From contig NZ_FNGO01000006.1 in NCBI RefSeq assembly GCF_900103135.1, positions 1 through 64,000 of the forward strand: 64,000 bases of DNA, written 5' to 3'. The DNA is from Halarsenatibacter silvermanii (lineage in GTDB: Bacteria; Bacillota; Halanaerobiia; Halanaerobiales; Halarsenatibacteraceae). The translations under genes and the position numbers were made by a program. Position 1 is the first letter of the stretch; each line of letters begins with the position of its first letter. This document shows, one piece after another, positions 9,051-17,176 of this stretch. The notes under the pieces are model-generated. The model made no database searches, was not told the origin of the DNA, and saw only the letters and a program-made list of their open reading frames with translations.

Positions 9051-9614
9051 ATGAGAAAAATTTTCAGCTGTTCTGGCAAAAAATATATATCTACGCTGCC
9101 GGCTGTTCTTCTGGCGATGGTTGTAATTTTAATAATTATCCTGTTTTCTGGCTATCAGCTGCAGGCAGAGAACGAAGAAGCGGATTCACAGACCGAGGAA
9201 ATAGAGGAAATGATCGAACAGATGCAGATCGATCCCGAGAATTTAGAAGAGCTGGAAGATCTCGATTCGGAAGAGCTGGATCTGGACTCGCTGGAAAATG
9301 GATCGATCTCTCCTGAAGAACTTATGCAGATTAGAGATCCTTTTTCTGATCCTGACGCCTCTGAGGAGGAGATAGAGGAGGAGCCGCCGGAAGAACCGCA
9401 GATAGAGGAAGACGAGATAGTTCCGCCGGAATTTACCCTGCTGGGCTATACTCATCTTGCCGGCAGATATTTGCTTGCCGTCTGGCATCAGGGCGAGGCA
9501 GAACTCCTGGCTTCCGGCGATTCGCTGGCAGGCTTTGCTTTTCGGGAGTGGCGGGATGACAGAGCAGTTTTTGAAAAAGAGGGAGAAACATTTTATCTCA
9601 GCACCGGGGAGTGA
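9051..9614 (+). CDS. pilP: PilP/GspC-like periplasmic linker (cluster 1)
   Basis: This 187-residue protein has an N-terminal membrane anchor or signal (about residues 15-38), a very acidic linker (residues 40-125) and a C-terminal small beta domain beginning at FTLLGY. The DPF motif within the linker followed by this beta domain is the arrangement of PilP and of the GspC homology region. It would connect PilNO to the secretin encoded next. No lipobox is visible, unlike proteobacterial PilP. The assignment rests on gene order and layout more than on strong sequence identity. Confidence 0.75.
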   Translation: MRKIFSCSGKKYISTLPAVLLAMVVILIIILFSGYQLQAENEEADSQTEEIEEMIEQMQIDPENLEELEDLDSEELDLDSLENGSISPEELMQIRDPFSDPDASEEEIEEEPPEEPQIEEDEIVPPEFTLLGYTHLAGRYLLAVWHQGEAELLASGDSLAGFAFREWRDDRAVFEKEGETFYLSTGE

Positions 9615-9620
9615 GAATCT

Positions 9621-11999
9621 ATGGAAAGAAACTCAAATCATACCAGCAAGATTTTAAAATCGTTGGTGTTATCATTCCTAATGATGATTTTGCTGTTGAT
9701 GTTTTCGATTGGCGGGGGGCTTGAGAGCCTCCAGGCGGTCGAGCTTGATGACCAAAAAATAGATATGGAGTACGTGGATACGCCGGTGCGGGAGGTTTTA
9801 CGTTCGCTGGCCAGGCTGAGCGGCGAGAATATCGTTTTTGATGAAACTGTTGAAGGCGAGATCACGCTCGAGCTTGAAGGCGTGGATCTGCGCACGGCGA
9901 TGGATAAAATTCTCTCGGTAAAAGATCTTGATTATTACATAGAGGACGAGATCATGGTGGTGGCCAGTCCGGAAAGGATCGACGAACTTTACCGCGAGAT
10001 AGAGCGCAGATTATATACTCTCGAGCATACAGGAACTCAGGAAGCCTCCGAGCTGATAGGTGAAATGCTGCCTCAGGTCGATGTCGATATGCTGCCGGAT
10101 CAAAAGAGACTCATTTTAAGCGGTCTTCCTGAAAATTTGCAGGAAGCTGAAGAATTATTGCAGGAGATAGACCAGCCCATACCTCATGAATCGCAGGTTT
10201 TTTCTCTGGAAAATATCTCCCCGGAAGAAGCAGCTGCTGAGATCGAAAGCCTTTTTCCCGATATTTTTGTCAGTGCCCGCCAGGCTTACGGTGATATCAT
10301 TGTCCGGGGTCATACAGATGAGCTGAATGAAGCCGCAAAATTAATCGAGGATATCGATATCCCTCGCGATAAAATCAGAGAAACATATTTACCTGCAGAT
10401 CTCGATCCCGAAGATTTACAGAGGCGATTGATGGAAATTTATAGCGAAGAGGAACTAAATGTGCAGATCAGCGAGGGCATTATAACACTCGAAGGGCGTC
10501 CTGCAGCAGTGGAAGAGGCGATAGGTGTCATGTCTGAACTGGAAGAAGTGGAAGAAGAGCTGGTGGAGACTTCAGTGAGGCTCAACTACATAGATGTCGA
10601 AGAAATGCAGGAAATAATCACCGGCATGGAGGAAGGTATCAGCCTGCAGGCCAGCACCGAGCGCGACACACTTTTTTTGCAGGGAGGGGAAAGCAGGGTC
10701 CGTCGGGCTGAAGATGCAGTCAGAGAGCTTGATCATCCCCGTCGGCAGGTGCTGCTTGAAGTGAATGTAGAAGAAATTTCCCTTGATGTTCTGGAGGAAA
10801 AAGGCATTAATGTGGACGAACTGAGGGAGGACGTTTCAGCTATAGGACTCGATTATGATGACGATTATCTGATCTCCGGATTCGATGTCGATATGCCCGA
10901 AGTTTATGATTTATTTGAAAAGGAAGATGCAACCGAAACACTGGCCACTCCCAGTCTGCTGACGCTGGATGGGGAAGAGGCGGAGCTGGAAATTGTTGAA
11001 GAAGTCCCTTACAGAGAAGAAACCGACGTGGACAATGGAACTGATGTCAGCTGGGAATACGAAGAAGTGGGTGTAACTTTGAATTTCAATCCTTCGGTGA
11101 CCGAGGAAGATACCATCAATCTGCATATGGAACCCGAAGTCAGCACAATCGTAGATAGAGAATTTGAGGGGGCGCCTCCTGAAACCAGAGCCAGAAGATT
11201 TGAAAACACGGTCAAACTTCATGACGGCCAGACTTTTGCCGTGGGAGGCTTGATTCAGGAAGAAGAAAGACATGACATGCGGCAGATACCCTATCTGGGA
11301 GATCTTCCCCTGCTGGGCAGATTATTCAGCTACGAAGAGCTGCAGGAAGATCAGACAGAGATTTTTATCTTCATAGAAGCTCATATTGTTGACATTATGG
11401 AGGACGATCTGGATATGGAGGAGATCGATCATGAAGTCTTTGAGGACAGAGGGGAAGATTTTGAAGTTCATTCTGATCCCTATGGAGGGATGAAAGATGA
11501 GCAAACCCAGGAGGATCTTATCGAACCTGAAGCAGAGCTCGATGATCCTGAAACCGGCGAAATTTTGCCGGAAGAAGATAAAGATGAATCGCTGACAGAT
11601 AGGATGGATGAAGTCATAGATGATTTTATGTCTCGATATGAAAATGATGAAAATAATTATGATAATGATGTAGATAACGGCAAAGATGAGAACCAAAGTA
11701 TGGACGGGGAAGTTGATTTTAAAACTACTGAAGAAATGCCGGAGCCCGAGCATTTACAGGCTGATGAGCTGGAATCCAGATACCTGATTCAGACAGGAGC
11801 CTTCAGCGAAAAACGGGGAGCAGAGATCCAGGCCGGTAATCTTTTAAAGAGGGGATATTCGGCATTTTTATATAGCAGTGAGCCCTACACCGTACAGGTA
11901 AAGGGCGGTCAAAACCGCGAGGAAGCTGAAGAACTGGTCCAGGAACTGGAAAAGCTGGTTGATGAAGTTTTATTGCATCGTCCGGAAATTCAGGAGTAA
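9621..11999 (+). CDS. pilQ: Secretin PilQ with C-terminal SPOR-like domain (cluster 1)
   Basis: This 792-residue outer-membrane secretin forms the pilus exit pore. A signal peptide is followed by an STN-type domain (about 45-110, including ENIVFDETVEGEITLEL), further N-type domains (about 115-360) and the secretin domain. The signature VGGLIQEE and PYLGDLPLLGRLFSY lie near residues 537-575. An acidic linker follows. The last 70 residues (YLIQTGAF to the end) match a SPOR domain, which binds denuded peptidoglycan glycans. That tail is absent from the paralogue at 19883, which has a LysM-like tail instead. The start has GGGAGTGAG upstream. Its presence requires an outer membrane. Confidence 0.93.
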   Translation: MERNSNHTSKILKSLVLSFLMMILLLMFSIGGGLESLQAVELDDQKIDMEYVDTPVREVLRSLARLSGENIVFDETVEGEITLELEGVDLRTAMDKILSVKDLDYYIEDEIMVVASPERIDELYREIERRLYTLEHTGTQEASELIGEMLPQVDVDMLPDQKRLILSGLPENLQEAEELLQEIDQPIPHESQVFSLENISPEEAAAEIESLFPDIFVSARQAYGDIIVRGHTDELNEAAKLIEDIDIPRDKIRETYLPADLDPEDLQRRLMEIYSEEELNVQISEGIITLEGRPAAVEEAIGVMSELEEVEEELVETSVRLNYIDVEEMQEIITGMEEGISLQASTERDTLFLQGGESRVRRAEDAVRELDHPRRQVLLEVNVEEISLDVLEEKGINVDELREDVSAIGLDYDDDYLISGFDVDMPEVYDLFEKEDATETLATPSLLTLDGEEAELEIVEEVPYREETDVDNGTDVSWEYEEVGVTLNFNPSVTEEDTINLHMEPEVSTIVDREFEGAPPETRARRFENTVKLHDGQTFAVGGLIQEEERHDMRQIPYLGDLPLLGRLFSYEELQEDQTEIFIFIEAHIVDIMEDDLDMEEIDHEVFEDRGEDFEVHSDPYGGMKDEQTQEDLIEPEAELDDPETGEILPEEDKDESLTDRMDEVIDDFMSRYENDENNYDNDVDNGKDENQSMDGEVDFKTTEEMPEPEHLQADELESRYLIQTGAFSEKRGAEIQAGNLLKRGYSAFLYSSEPYTVQVKGGQNREEAEELVQELEKLVDEVLLHRPEIQE

Positions 12000-12058
12000 C
12001 TCATTTCAGTTAATATCATCGGTATTAAATACGAAATCTGAAAGGAGAATATCGTATT

Positions 12059-12493
12059 ATGATGTGGAAAGAGCAGTACCGGCTGGGGATGGAGAAGGTA
12101 GACCAGCAGCACCGCGAGCTTTTCGACAGGCTTTCCTCCTTTATTCAAACTGTCAGAGATGACGATATGGAGTGGGAAGAAAAAATCCCGGAAGTGAAGG
12201 AAACGCTGGAGTTTATGAAGGAATATGTTGTTGTCCATTTTGATTCCGAGGAGGAATTTCAGCAGGAGATTGATTACCCGGGTTTTGAAGAGCACAAAAA
12301 GATCCATGAAAGATTTAAACAGGAAGTAGCTGACTTTGCCGAACAATTTGAGGAAGAAGGGTTTGAAGAAGAGCTGGCTCAGGAGTTCAGCGGCAAGTTA
12401 ATGGCCTGGCTGATAAACCATGTCACCGGCGACGATCAGAAGATAAGTGATTATCTCGATCAAAGAGGGAAGGATGAGTCCGATGAAAGCTGA
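12059..12493 (+). CDS. Bacteriohemerythrin
   Basis: This 144-residue single-domain hemerythrin binds O2 reversibly at a non-haem di-iron site. All expected ligands are present: His18, His60 with Glu64 (HxxxE), His79, His83 (HxxxH), His121 and Asp126. The length is typical of free-standing bacteriohemerythrins. AAGGAG precedes the start. It overlaps cheX by 11 nt, so the two are probably co-translated. In an anaerobe it may sense, store or scavenge oxygen. Pairing with cheX hints at aerotaxis, which is inference. Confidence 0.9.
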   Translation: MMWKEQYRLGMEKVDQQHRELFDRLSSFIQTVRDDDMEWEEKIPEVKETLEFMKEYVVVHFDSEEEFQQEIDYPGFEEHKKIHERFKQEVADFAEQFEEEGFEEELAQEFSGKLMAWLINHVTGDDQKISDYLDQRGKDESDES

Positions 12494-12947
12494 TTTTGTC
12501 AACCCAATATACGAAGCTACCACGGATGTGCTGCAGAGCATGCTCGAGCTGGATGTAAAGCGGGGAGAGCTGAAAACCAGCGAGGAATTGATATCGGGCA
12601 ATGAAGCCAATGTTGCTATCGGTGTCACCGGTGATCTTTCCGGCTCGATACTTTTCAGTTTCAGCCGGGATATGGCTCTTTCCATGGTCGAATCGATGGC
12701 CGGCATGGAGGTAAATGAACTCGATAAGTTTGTCACCTCGGCCCTGGGAGAGGTGGCCAATATTATCAGCGGCAATGCCGCCACTTTTTTAAACCAGCAG
12801 GATTATGACTGTGATATAGTACCGCCCCGGGTCATAATAGGGGAAAATCAATCGCTGTCGATGGCCACCGACAGTGTGCTGGTGATCCCGCTCAAGACCG
12901 ATATGGGAGAATTTGAGATAAACCTGGCCATCTGGTCGAATAAATAA
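12483..12947 (+). CDS. cheX: CheX-like chemotaxis phosphatase
   Basis: This 154-residue protein has the CheX/CheC fold. Conserved features are the segment ATTDVLQSML near the start, a G-x-x-x-G-S-I-L-F-S-F strand and the ExxN-type helix ALGEVANIISGNA, which in CheX carries the residues that attack CheY-phosphate. ATG at 12483 is preferred because AAGG ends 9 nt upstream; ATG at 12474 sits directly on that site. It overlaps the hemerythrin gene. It dephosphorylates CheY-P in characterised homologues. It may instead belong to the broader CheX-like group acting on other receivers. Confidence 0.8.
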   Translation: MKADFVNPIYEATTDVLQSMLELDVKRGELKTSEELISGNEANVAIGVTGDLSGSILFSFSRDMALSMVESMAGMEVNELDKFVTSALGEVANIISGNAATFLNQQDYDCDIVPPRVIIGENQSLSMATDSVLVIPLKTDMGEFEINLAIWSNK

Positions 12948-12980
12948 TTTAAATTGCATTCAGACTATGGGAGGATAATA

Positions 12981-13030
12981 GGAGGGGGTCGGTAGGTTGA
13001 AAGTTCAACCTACCGACCCCCTCCTTTTGT
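12981..13030 (+). terminator. Strong intrinsic terminator after cheX
   Basis: A perfect 21-bp inverted repeat occupies 12981-13001 and 13004-13024, closing on a 2-nt centre (effectively a small loop), followed by TTTTGTCTT. It begins GGAGGGGG and ends CCCCCTCC. Confidence 0.85.
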
Positions 13031-13073
13031 CTTCCTTATGAAAAAAATATAATTTTTCGTCCAGGAATTTTTT

Positions 13074-13136
13074 ATGTGACCCGGATGTGACCCAAATCAA
13101 AGTCAGATGTGACTGCAATTACAGTATAAATGTGAT
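13074..13136 (+). promoter_or_regulatory. Four helically phased ATGTGAC direct repeats
   Basis: ATGTGAC occurs at 13074, 13085 and 13107, and ATGTGAT at 13130. Start-to-start steps are 11, 22 and 23 bp, so all copies lie on about the same DNA face. This is the pattern of an operator array for a regulator bound in direct orientation. The regulator is unknown. TGTGA is also the CRP/FNR half-site, but no inverted partner is present. Confidence 0.5.
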
Positions 13137-13140
13137 AGTA

Positions 13141-13167
13141 TTGAACTATGATGGTTAAATATATAAA
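13141..13167 (+). promoter_or_regulatory. Possible promoter next to the ATGTGAC array
   Basis: TTGAAC (13141-13146) and TATAAA (13162-13167) are spaced by 15 nt, just downstream of the last repeat. The short spacer makes this weak on its own, as might be expected for an activator-dependent promoter. Confidence 0.3.
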
Positions 13168-13230
13168 ACAGTGAATATATATTTATACAGTAAAAAATTT
13201 ATTATATTTCTTTTATTTTTCTTTATTCAA

Positions 13231-13239
13231 TGGTATAAT
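13231..13239 (+). promoter_or_regulatory. Extended -10 promoter upstream of pilB2
   Basis: TGGTATAAT is a perfect extended -10 (TGnTATAAT) in an AT-rich region, about 95 nt upstream of the pilB2 start. The -35 position (TTTTAT at 13211) is poor, which extended -10 promoters tolerate. Confidence 0.5.
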
Positions 13240-13332
13240 TAATTTAGTATGAAGATGCTTTACTCGATCTTTTTATTTTTTTAAATTATTATTAATAATA
13301 TTATGAAATTTACTCTGAATAGGGGTGATGAC

Positions 13333-15009
13333 TTGGCACCGCGGAGTATCAAAAAAATAGGAGAGATGTTGATAGATTTTGATTATATTTCCAAAGAAGA
13401 GTTAAAAGAAGCGGTCAGGTTAAAAAATAATTCATCGGAAGATAAAAAAATAGGTGAGGTCATGGTTGATCTGGGATATATTTCGGAAAAAGAACTTCTC
13501 CAGGTGCTGGAAATGCAGATGGGAATTCCCATCGCCGAGCTGAGCGATTACTATCTCGATCCGGGGCTGGCAGATTATTTACCCGAAAATATTGCCCGGC
13601 GTCATCTGGCCGTACCCCTGCAGAGGGATGGTGAGCTTTTGCTGGTGGCCATGAGCGATCCGACCGATCTAATCGCCATAGACGATATAGAGCGGGTCTC
13701 AGGTCTTAATGTCAAACCGCATATCAGCTCACCGGGCGAGCTGCGCAGGGCGCTGGACTGGATATACACCGAGGACAGCATCGATATAGGTAAATTTCTG
13801 GAGGATTTTGAACAGCAGGAAGAAGAGGATTACGCCGAGGATGAACTGAGAGAGATGGTCGAAGAGGCTCCCATCGTAAGGCTGGCCAACACCATCATCA
13901 GCAGAGCCTATCAGCGGGGAGCCAGCGATATCCATGTCGAGCCGGAAGAGGAGTATATAAGGATTCGTTATCGTATCGACGGTGTACTGCGGGAGGAGAT
14001 GAAAGCTCCCAAATCATCCCAGCGGGCATTGGTTTCCCGCTTTAAAATAATAGCCGATCTGGACATCACCGAACACCGGGTCCCCCAGGATGGCAAGATT
14101 CAAATGTCTGTCAAGGGCTATAAGATCGATATGAGGGTTTCGACTCTGCCCACTGTTCACGGAGAAAAGGTGGTGATTAGGATTTTGACCAGGGATTCCG
14201 AGCTTTTGGACCTGGAAAATCTGGGGTTTTCCAAAGATAATCTGGAGGTATTAAAAAAGCTGATAAAAAAACCCCATGGAATTCTACTGTTGACCGGACC
14301 CACCGGCAGCGGTAAAAGTACCACACTTTTTGCCTCGATTAACGAGATCAATGAGGACTCGCTGAACGTAGTAACCATCGAGGATCCGGTGGAATATCAG
14401 CTGGAAGGTGTCTATCAGGTCCAGGCCCGGCCTAAAGCAGGACTTACCTTCGCCCGCACCCTGAGATCAATTCTAAGACAGGATCCGGACATTATAATGA
14501 TAGGAGAGATGAGAGATTCGGAGACGGCGGAGATAGCGGTGAGAGCTGCGTTAACCGGGCACCTGGTATTCAGCACACTTCACACCAATGACGCGATAAG
14601 TTCGGTGACTAGATTGGTCGATATGGGTCTACCCTCATATTTAGTTTCTTCCTCGGTGATCGGGGTGGTGGCCCAGCGGCTGGTGAGAAGATTGTGTCCT
14701 GACTGCCGGCGCGAAGCTGAACTTACCGGCGAAGATAAGGCTTTTCTGGCTCCAGAAACGGTTGAACAGGCTTTCACCTCAGATGGCTGTAAAAAGTGCG
14801 GCGATACCGGTTACAGCGGCAGACTGGCTCTGCAGGAGATACTGATAATGGACTCAGAGATCAAGGAATTAATTTCCGGCCAGGCTGATGAGGAGAAGCT
14901 GAAGAGAAAGGCTCTTTCTCAGGGGATGACAACGCTTAAAGAGGATGGGGTTGGTAAACTCAGGGAGGGACTGACCGATGTAGACGAGCTCAAGCGCATT
15001 ATTTTTTAA
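13333..15009 (+). CDS. pilB: Second type IV pilus extension ATPase PilB (cluster 2)
   Basis: This 558-residue PilB/GspE paralogue has an MshEN-like N-domain, Walker A GPTGSGKST, Walker B DPDIIMIGEMRD, the His box STLHTNDA and the CPDC/CKKC zinc site. TTG at 13333 is chosen because AGGGGTGAT lies just upstream and the resulting length equals PilB1 exactly; ATG at 13303 has no ribosome-binding site. In the N-domain both RLG motifs of PilB1 are replaced by KIG (KKIGEMLIDFDYI and KKIGEVMVDLGYI). The arginine is a key c-di-GMP contact in MshEN structures, so the ligand response may differ or be lost. It begins cluster 2, which has pilA, pilC and pilMNOPQ but no pilT or pilD. Confidence 0.95.
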   Translation: MAPRSIKKIGEMLIDFDYISKEELKEAVRLKNNSSEDKKIGEVMVDLGYISEKELLQVLEMQMGIPIAELSDYYLDPGLADYLPENIARRHLAVPLQRDGELLLVAMSDPTDLIAIDDIERVSGLNVKPHISSPGELRRALDWIYTEDSIDIGKFLEDFEQQEEEDYAEDELREMVEEAPIVRLANTIISRAYQRGASDIHVEPEEEYIRIRYRIDGVLREEMKAPKSSQRALVSRFKIIADLDITEHRVPQDGKIQMSVKGYKIDMRVSTLPTVHGEKVVIRILTRDSELLDLENLGFSKDNLEVLKKLIKKPHGILLLTGPTGSGKSTTLFASINEINEDSLNVVTIEDPVEYQLEGVYQVQARPKAGLTFARTLRSILRQDPDIIMIGEMRDSETAEIAVRAALTGHLVFSTLHTNDAISSVTRLVDMGLPSYLVSSSVIGVVAQRLVRRLCPDCRREAELTGEDKAFLAPETVEQAFTSDGCKKCGDTGYSGRLALQEILIMDSEIKELISGQADEEKLKRKALSQGMTTLKEDGVGKLREGLTDVDELKRIIF

Positions 15010-15169
15010 ACTATGAATCCGAAAGATGATTGGTGAGGACAGGCAGGGGCAGGTCAAAAATCGATTTAAGTTTAAAAATATCCCAAAAAAGGAGGGGAGA
15101 GCAAGACCAGAAAAGTGAGCAGGCGAGTAAAGAGAAGCGTAAATCAAAAATATTTGAGGAGGATGAAAA

Positions 15170-15568
15170 ATGAATAGACTTACAAAAGTATTTAGAAACC
15201 AGGGCGGTTTTACACTGATTGAACTATTGATAGTTATAGGCATAATTGGAATTCTGGTAGCGATTATTCTTCCCAACTTCGGTGATCTTTTTGCACGAGC
15301 TGATGAAAGCGCTGCCCGGGCAGATATGAATGCCCTGCGGGCTGAAATATATGCTTTGCGAGCTGAACTGGGAAGCTGGAGTGCAGTAGAAGAAAATGAA
15401 GAAGTAGATGCATTTGATACCATAGGAGATAAAGGATATGAAGAGTTCTTTGCTGATTGGAGTGAACTTGATGATGGTGAATTTACTTTTAGATTGCAAT
15501 ATGGTACTGAAACAGAAGACTCCATTTGGCTGACAGAGGATGGAATTTTTGATGAGGATCCAGCATAG
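15170..15568 (+). CDS. pilA: Type IV pilin, probable major subunit of cluster 2
   Basis: This 132-residue prepilin has a 13-residue leader ending in Gly-Gly. Mature FTLIELLIVIGIIGILVAIILP has Phe at +1 and Glu at +5, the canonical N-methylated pilin helix. The C-terminal domain of about 90 residues is acidic and has no cysteine pair, so no disulfide-bounded D-region. The GAGGAGG ribosome-binding site is strong. The position between pilB2 and pilC2, with a terminator-like hairpin downstream, suits a highly expressed major subunit. A pseudopilin of a type II-like secretion system cannot be excluded. Confidence 0.88.
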   Translation: MNRLTKVFRNQGGFTLIELLIVIGIIGILVAIILPNFGDLFARADESAARADMNALRAEIYALRAELGSWSAVEENEEVDAFDTIGDKGYEEFFADWSELDDGEFTFRLQYGTETEDSIWLTEDGIFDEDPA

Positions 15569-15645
15569 TTATTAAACCCATAAATATGCCGGCAGTTAAG
15601 GCATAAAAGCTGCAGAGCAGCGCTGTTGTAAAGGCAGATCTTATT

Positions 15646-15719
15646 CAGACCTCTGGTCTGGCTGGAGCCAGCAGTTTCGAAAAGATTTTGAGAAGCTGCT
15701 GGAGCTGGCTTTGTTTTTT
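15646..15719 (+). terminator. Hairpins between pilA and pilC2, probable partial terminator
   Basis: A small hairpin (CAGACC-TCT-GGTCTG, 15646-15660) is followed by a larger structure that can pair in two ways: AGCCAGC (15666) with GCTGGCT (ending 15710), directly before TTGTTTTTT, or the overlapping CCAGCAGTTTC with GAAGCTGCTGG. The first is terminator-like. This could make pilA mRNA more abundant than the downstream genes. Confidence 0.5.
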
Positions 15720-15840
15720 CCCTCACTGAGACCGGTGATTAATATAAAACGGAGGGGGCTGGAAAATAAAATGGGAGATTGCAGCCCCATCCGGATTATA
15801 TTAAAAACTTACAGGCTGAAAAAGTAGGAGGTGGAATCAT

Positions 15841-17076
15841 ATGTCCCCTGAATACACCTACAGAGCTAGAAGCAGCAGCGGTGATATTGTAGACGGAGTC
15901 GTAAATGCGGACAGTCAAAAAGAAGCAGCTCATATTTTGCACGAACAGGAACTATTTATAACCTCTCTCGATCAAAAACAGGATACTAAAGAAGGCGGAT
16001 TCAGCCTCAATATGGATCTAAGCAGCATATCCCCCTTCGGCAAAGGTTTTAAAACATCTGACCTGGCTCATTTTTCCCGGCAGTTTTCTGTGCTGGTGGC
16101 GGCCGGAATACCTCTGGTTCAATCGCTGGAAATTATGCGTCAGCAGACCGAAAAGGAAAATGTCAGAGAATTGCTCACCGAGGTGCGCCAGTCGGTGGAA
16201 GCAGGTACTTCCTTCTCCGAGGCACTGGCCGAACATCCGAATTATTTCCCCAACCTTTTCGTCCAGCTGGTGCGGGTGGGAGAAACCGGCGGAGTTTTAG
16301 ATGAAGTTTTAAAAGAACTTTCAGCCTATTATCAGCGCCGGGATGTTATAGCCAAAGAGGTAAGAGGAGCTCTTTATTATCCGGCTTCGATACTGCTGGT
16401 AGCCACAGCTGTTGTAGTTATCATGCTGACCTTTGTAGTCCCCACCATAACAGATATGCTGGTGAGTCTGGGTGGAGATCTGCCCATTACCACCCGCATA
16501 ATGATAGGTACCAGCAGTTTTTTGAGCTCATTCTGGTGGCTTATCCTGGGAGGACTGGCGGCTTTGTTTTTGATCTCCAGGTATTATTTTAATACCGTTT
16601 CGGGCAGGTTAAGGCGCGATAAAGTTTTGTTAAAACTGCCGGTGGCCGGAAGTTTGATCAGAAAAGTTCAAATTTCCCGTTTTGCCAGCACTTTATCGCT
16701 GATGCTTTCCAGCGGAGTTAATTTGCTCAATGCTCTGCCGGCCATGGAAAACGTCATAGAAAATCAGGTTCTCAAAGATGTACTGGAAGAGGCCCGTTCG
16801 CGGGTCAGAGAGGGATCTGACCTTTCCCGTCCTCTGAAAAAAAGCGGTGAATTTCCACCGATTGTAATCCAGATGCTGCAGGTAGGAGAACAGACCGGAA
16901 GCATGGAGGAGATGCTGGATAGACTGGCTGAATACTACGAACTGGAAGTGGAAAAAGCGATCGAAGGTGGTATTTCTCTGATAGAACCGATCATAATAGT
17001 GATGATGGGAATTGTAGTTGGCGGCATTGTGGCTTCGATCATTCTGCCCCTCTTCGATATTTACACTCAGTTTTAA
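15841..17076 (+). CDS. pilC: Type IV pilus platform protein PilC (cluster 2)
   Basis: This 411-residue paralogue of the 4754 gene has two GspF domains (FSRQFSVLVAAGIPLVQSLE and FASTLSLMLSSGVNLLNALP), hydrophobic segments near residues 182-208 and 221-245, and a final membrane helix. It is the inner-membrane base for PilB2. AGGAGGTGG lies just upstream of the ATG. It follows pilA after a 270-nt spacer containing terminator-like hairpins, so its expression may be lower than that of pilA. Confidence 0.94.
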   Translation: MSPEYTYRARSSSGDIVDGVVNADSQKEAAHILHEQELFITSLDQKQDTKEGGFSLNMDLSSISPFGKGFKTSDLAHFSRQFSVLVAAGIPLVQSLEIMRQQTEKENVRELLTEVRQSVEAGTSFSEALAEHPNYFPNLFVQLVRVGETGGVLDEVLKELSAYYQRRDVIAKEVRGALYYPASILLVATAVVVIMLTFVVPTITDMLVSLGGDLPITTRIMIGTSSFLSSFWWLILGGLAALFLISRYYFNTVSGRLRRDKVLLKLPVAGSLIRKVQISRFASTLSLMLSSGVNLLNALPAMENVIENQVLKDVLEEARSRVREGSDLSRPLKKSGEFPPIVIQMLQVGEQTGSMEEMLDRLAEYYELEVEKAIEGGISLIEPIIIVMMGIVVGGIVASIILPLFDIYTQF

Positions 17077-17176
17077 AAAGACAGAAGATAAAATATTTTT
17101 GAAAAATAAAAAAATAAATCTGACCTAAAATAAATTGGCCGCAAGTTCATAAAGCGGCAGCCGGGAGCTGGTAATA

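Larger units (their letters stand above)
12948..13332 (+). promoter_or_regulatory. Long spacer between cheX and pilB2
   Basis: This 385-nt stretch has no plausible gene. It holds a strong hairpin terminator (12981-13030), four phased ATGTGAC-type repeats (13074-13136), an AT-rich stretch and an extended -10 promoter (13231-13239). It is the main regulatory entry to pilus cluster 2. Confidence 0.7.

Noticed and set aside
12981-13024. Perfect 21-bp palindrome considered as a transposon relic
   Set aside because: No flanking direct repeat and a T run follows; a terminator explains it.
14869-15726. A 285-codon minus-strand open frame spanning pilA
   Set aside because: Serine-rich translation opposite pilA and the end of pilB2; no ribosome-binding site and no family.
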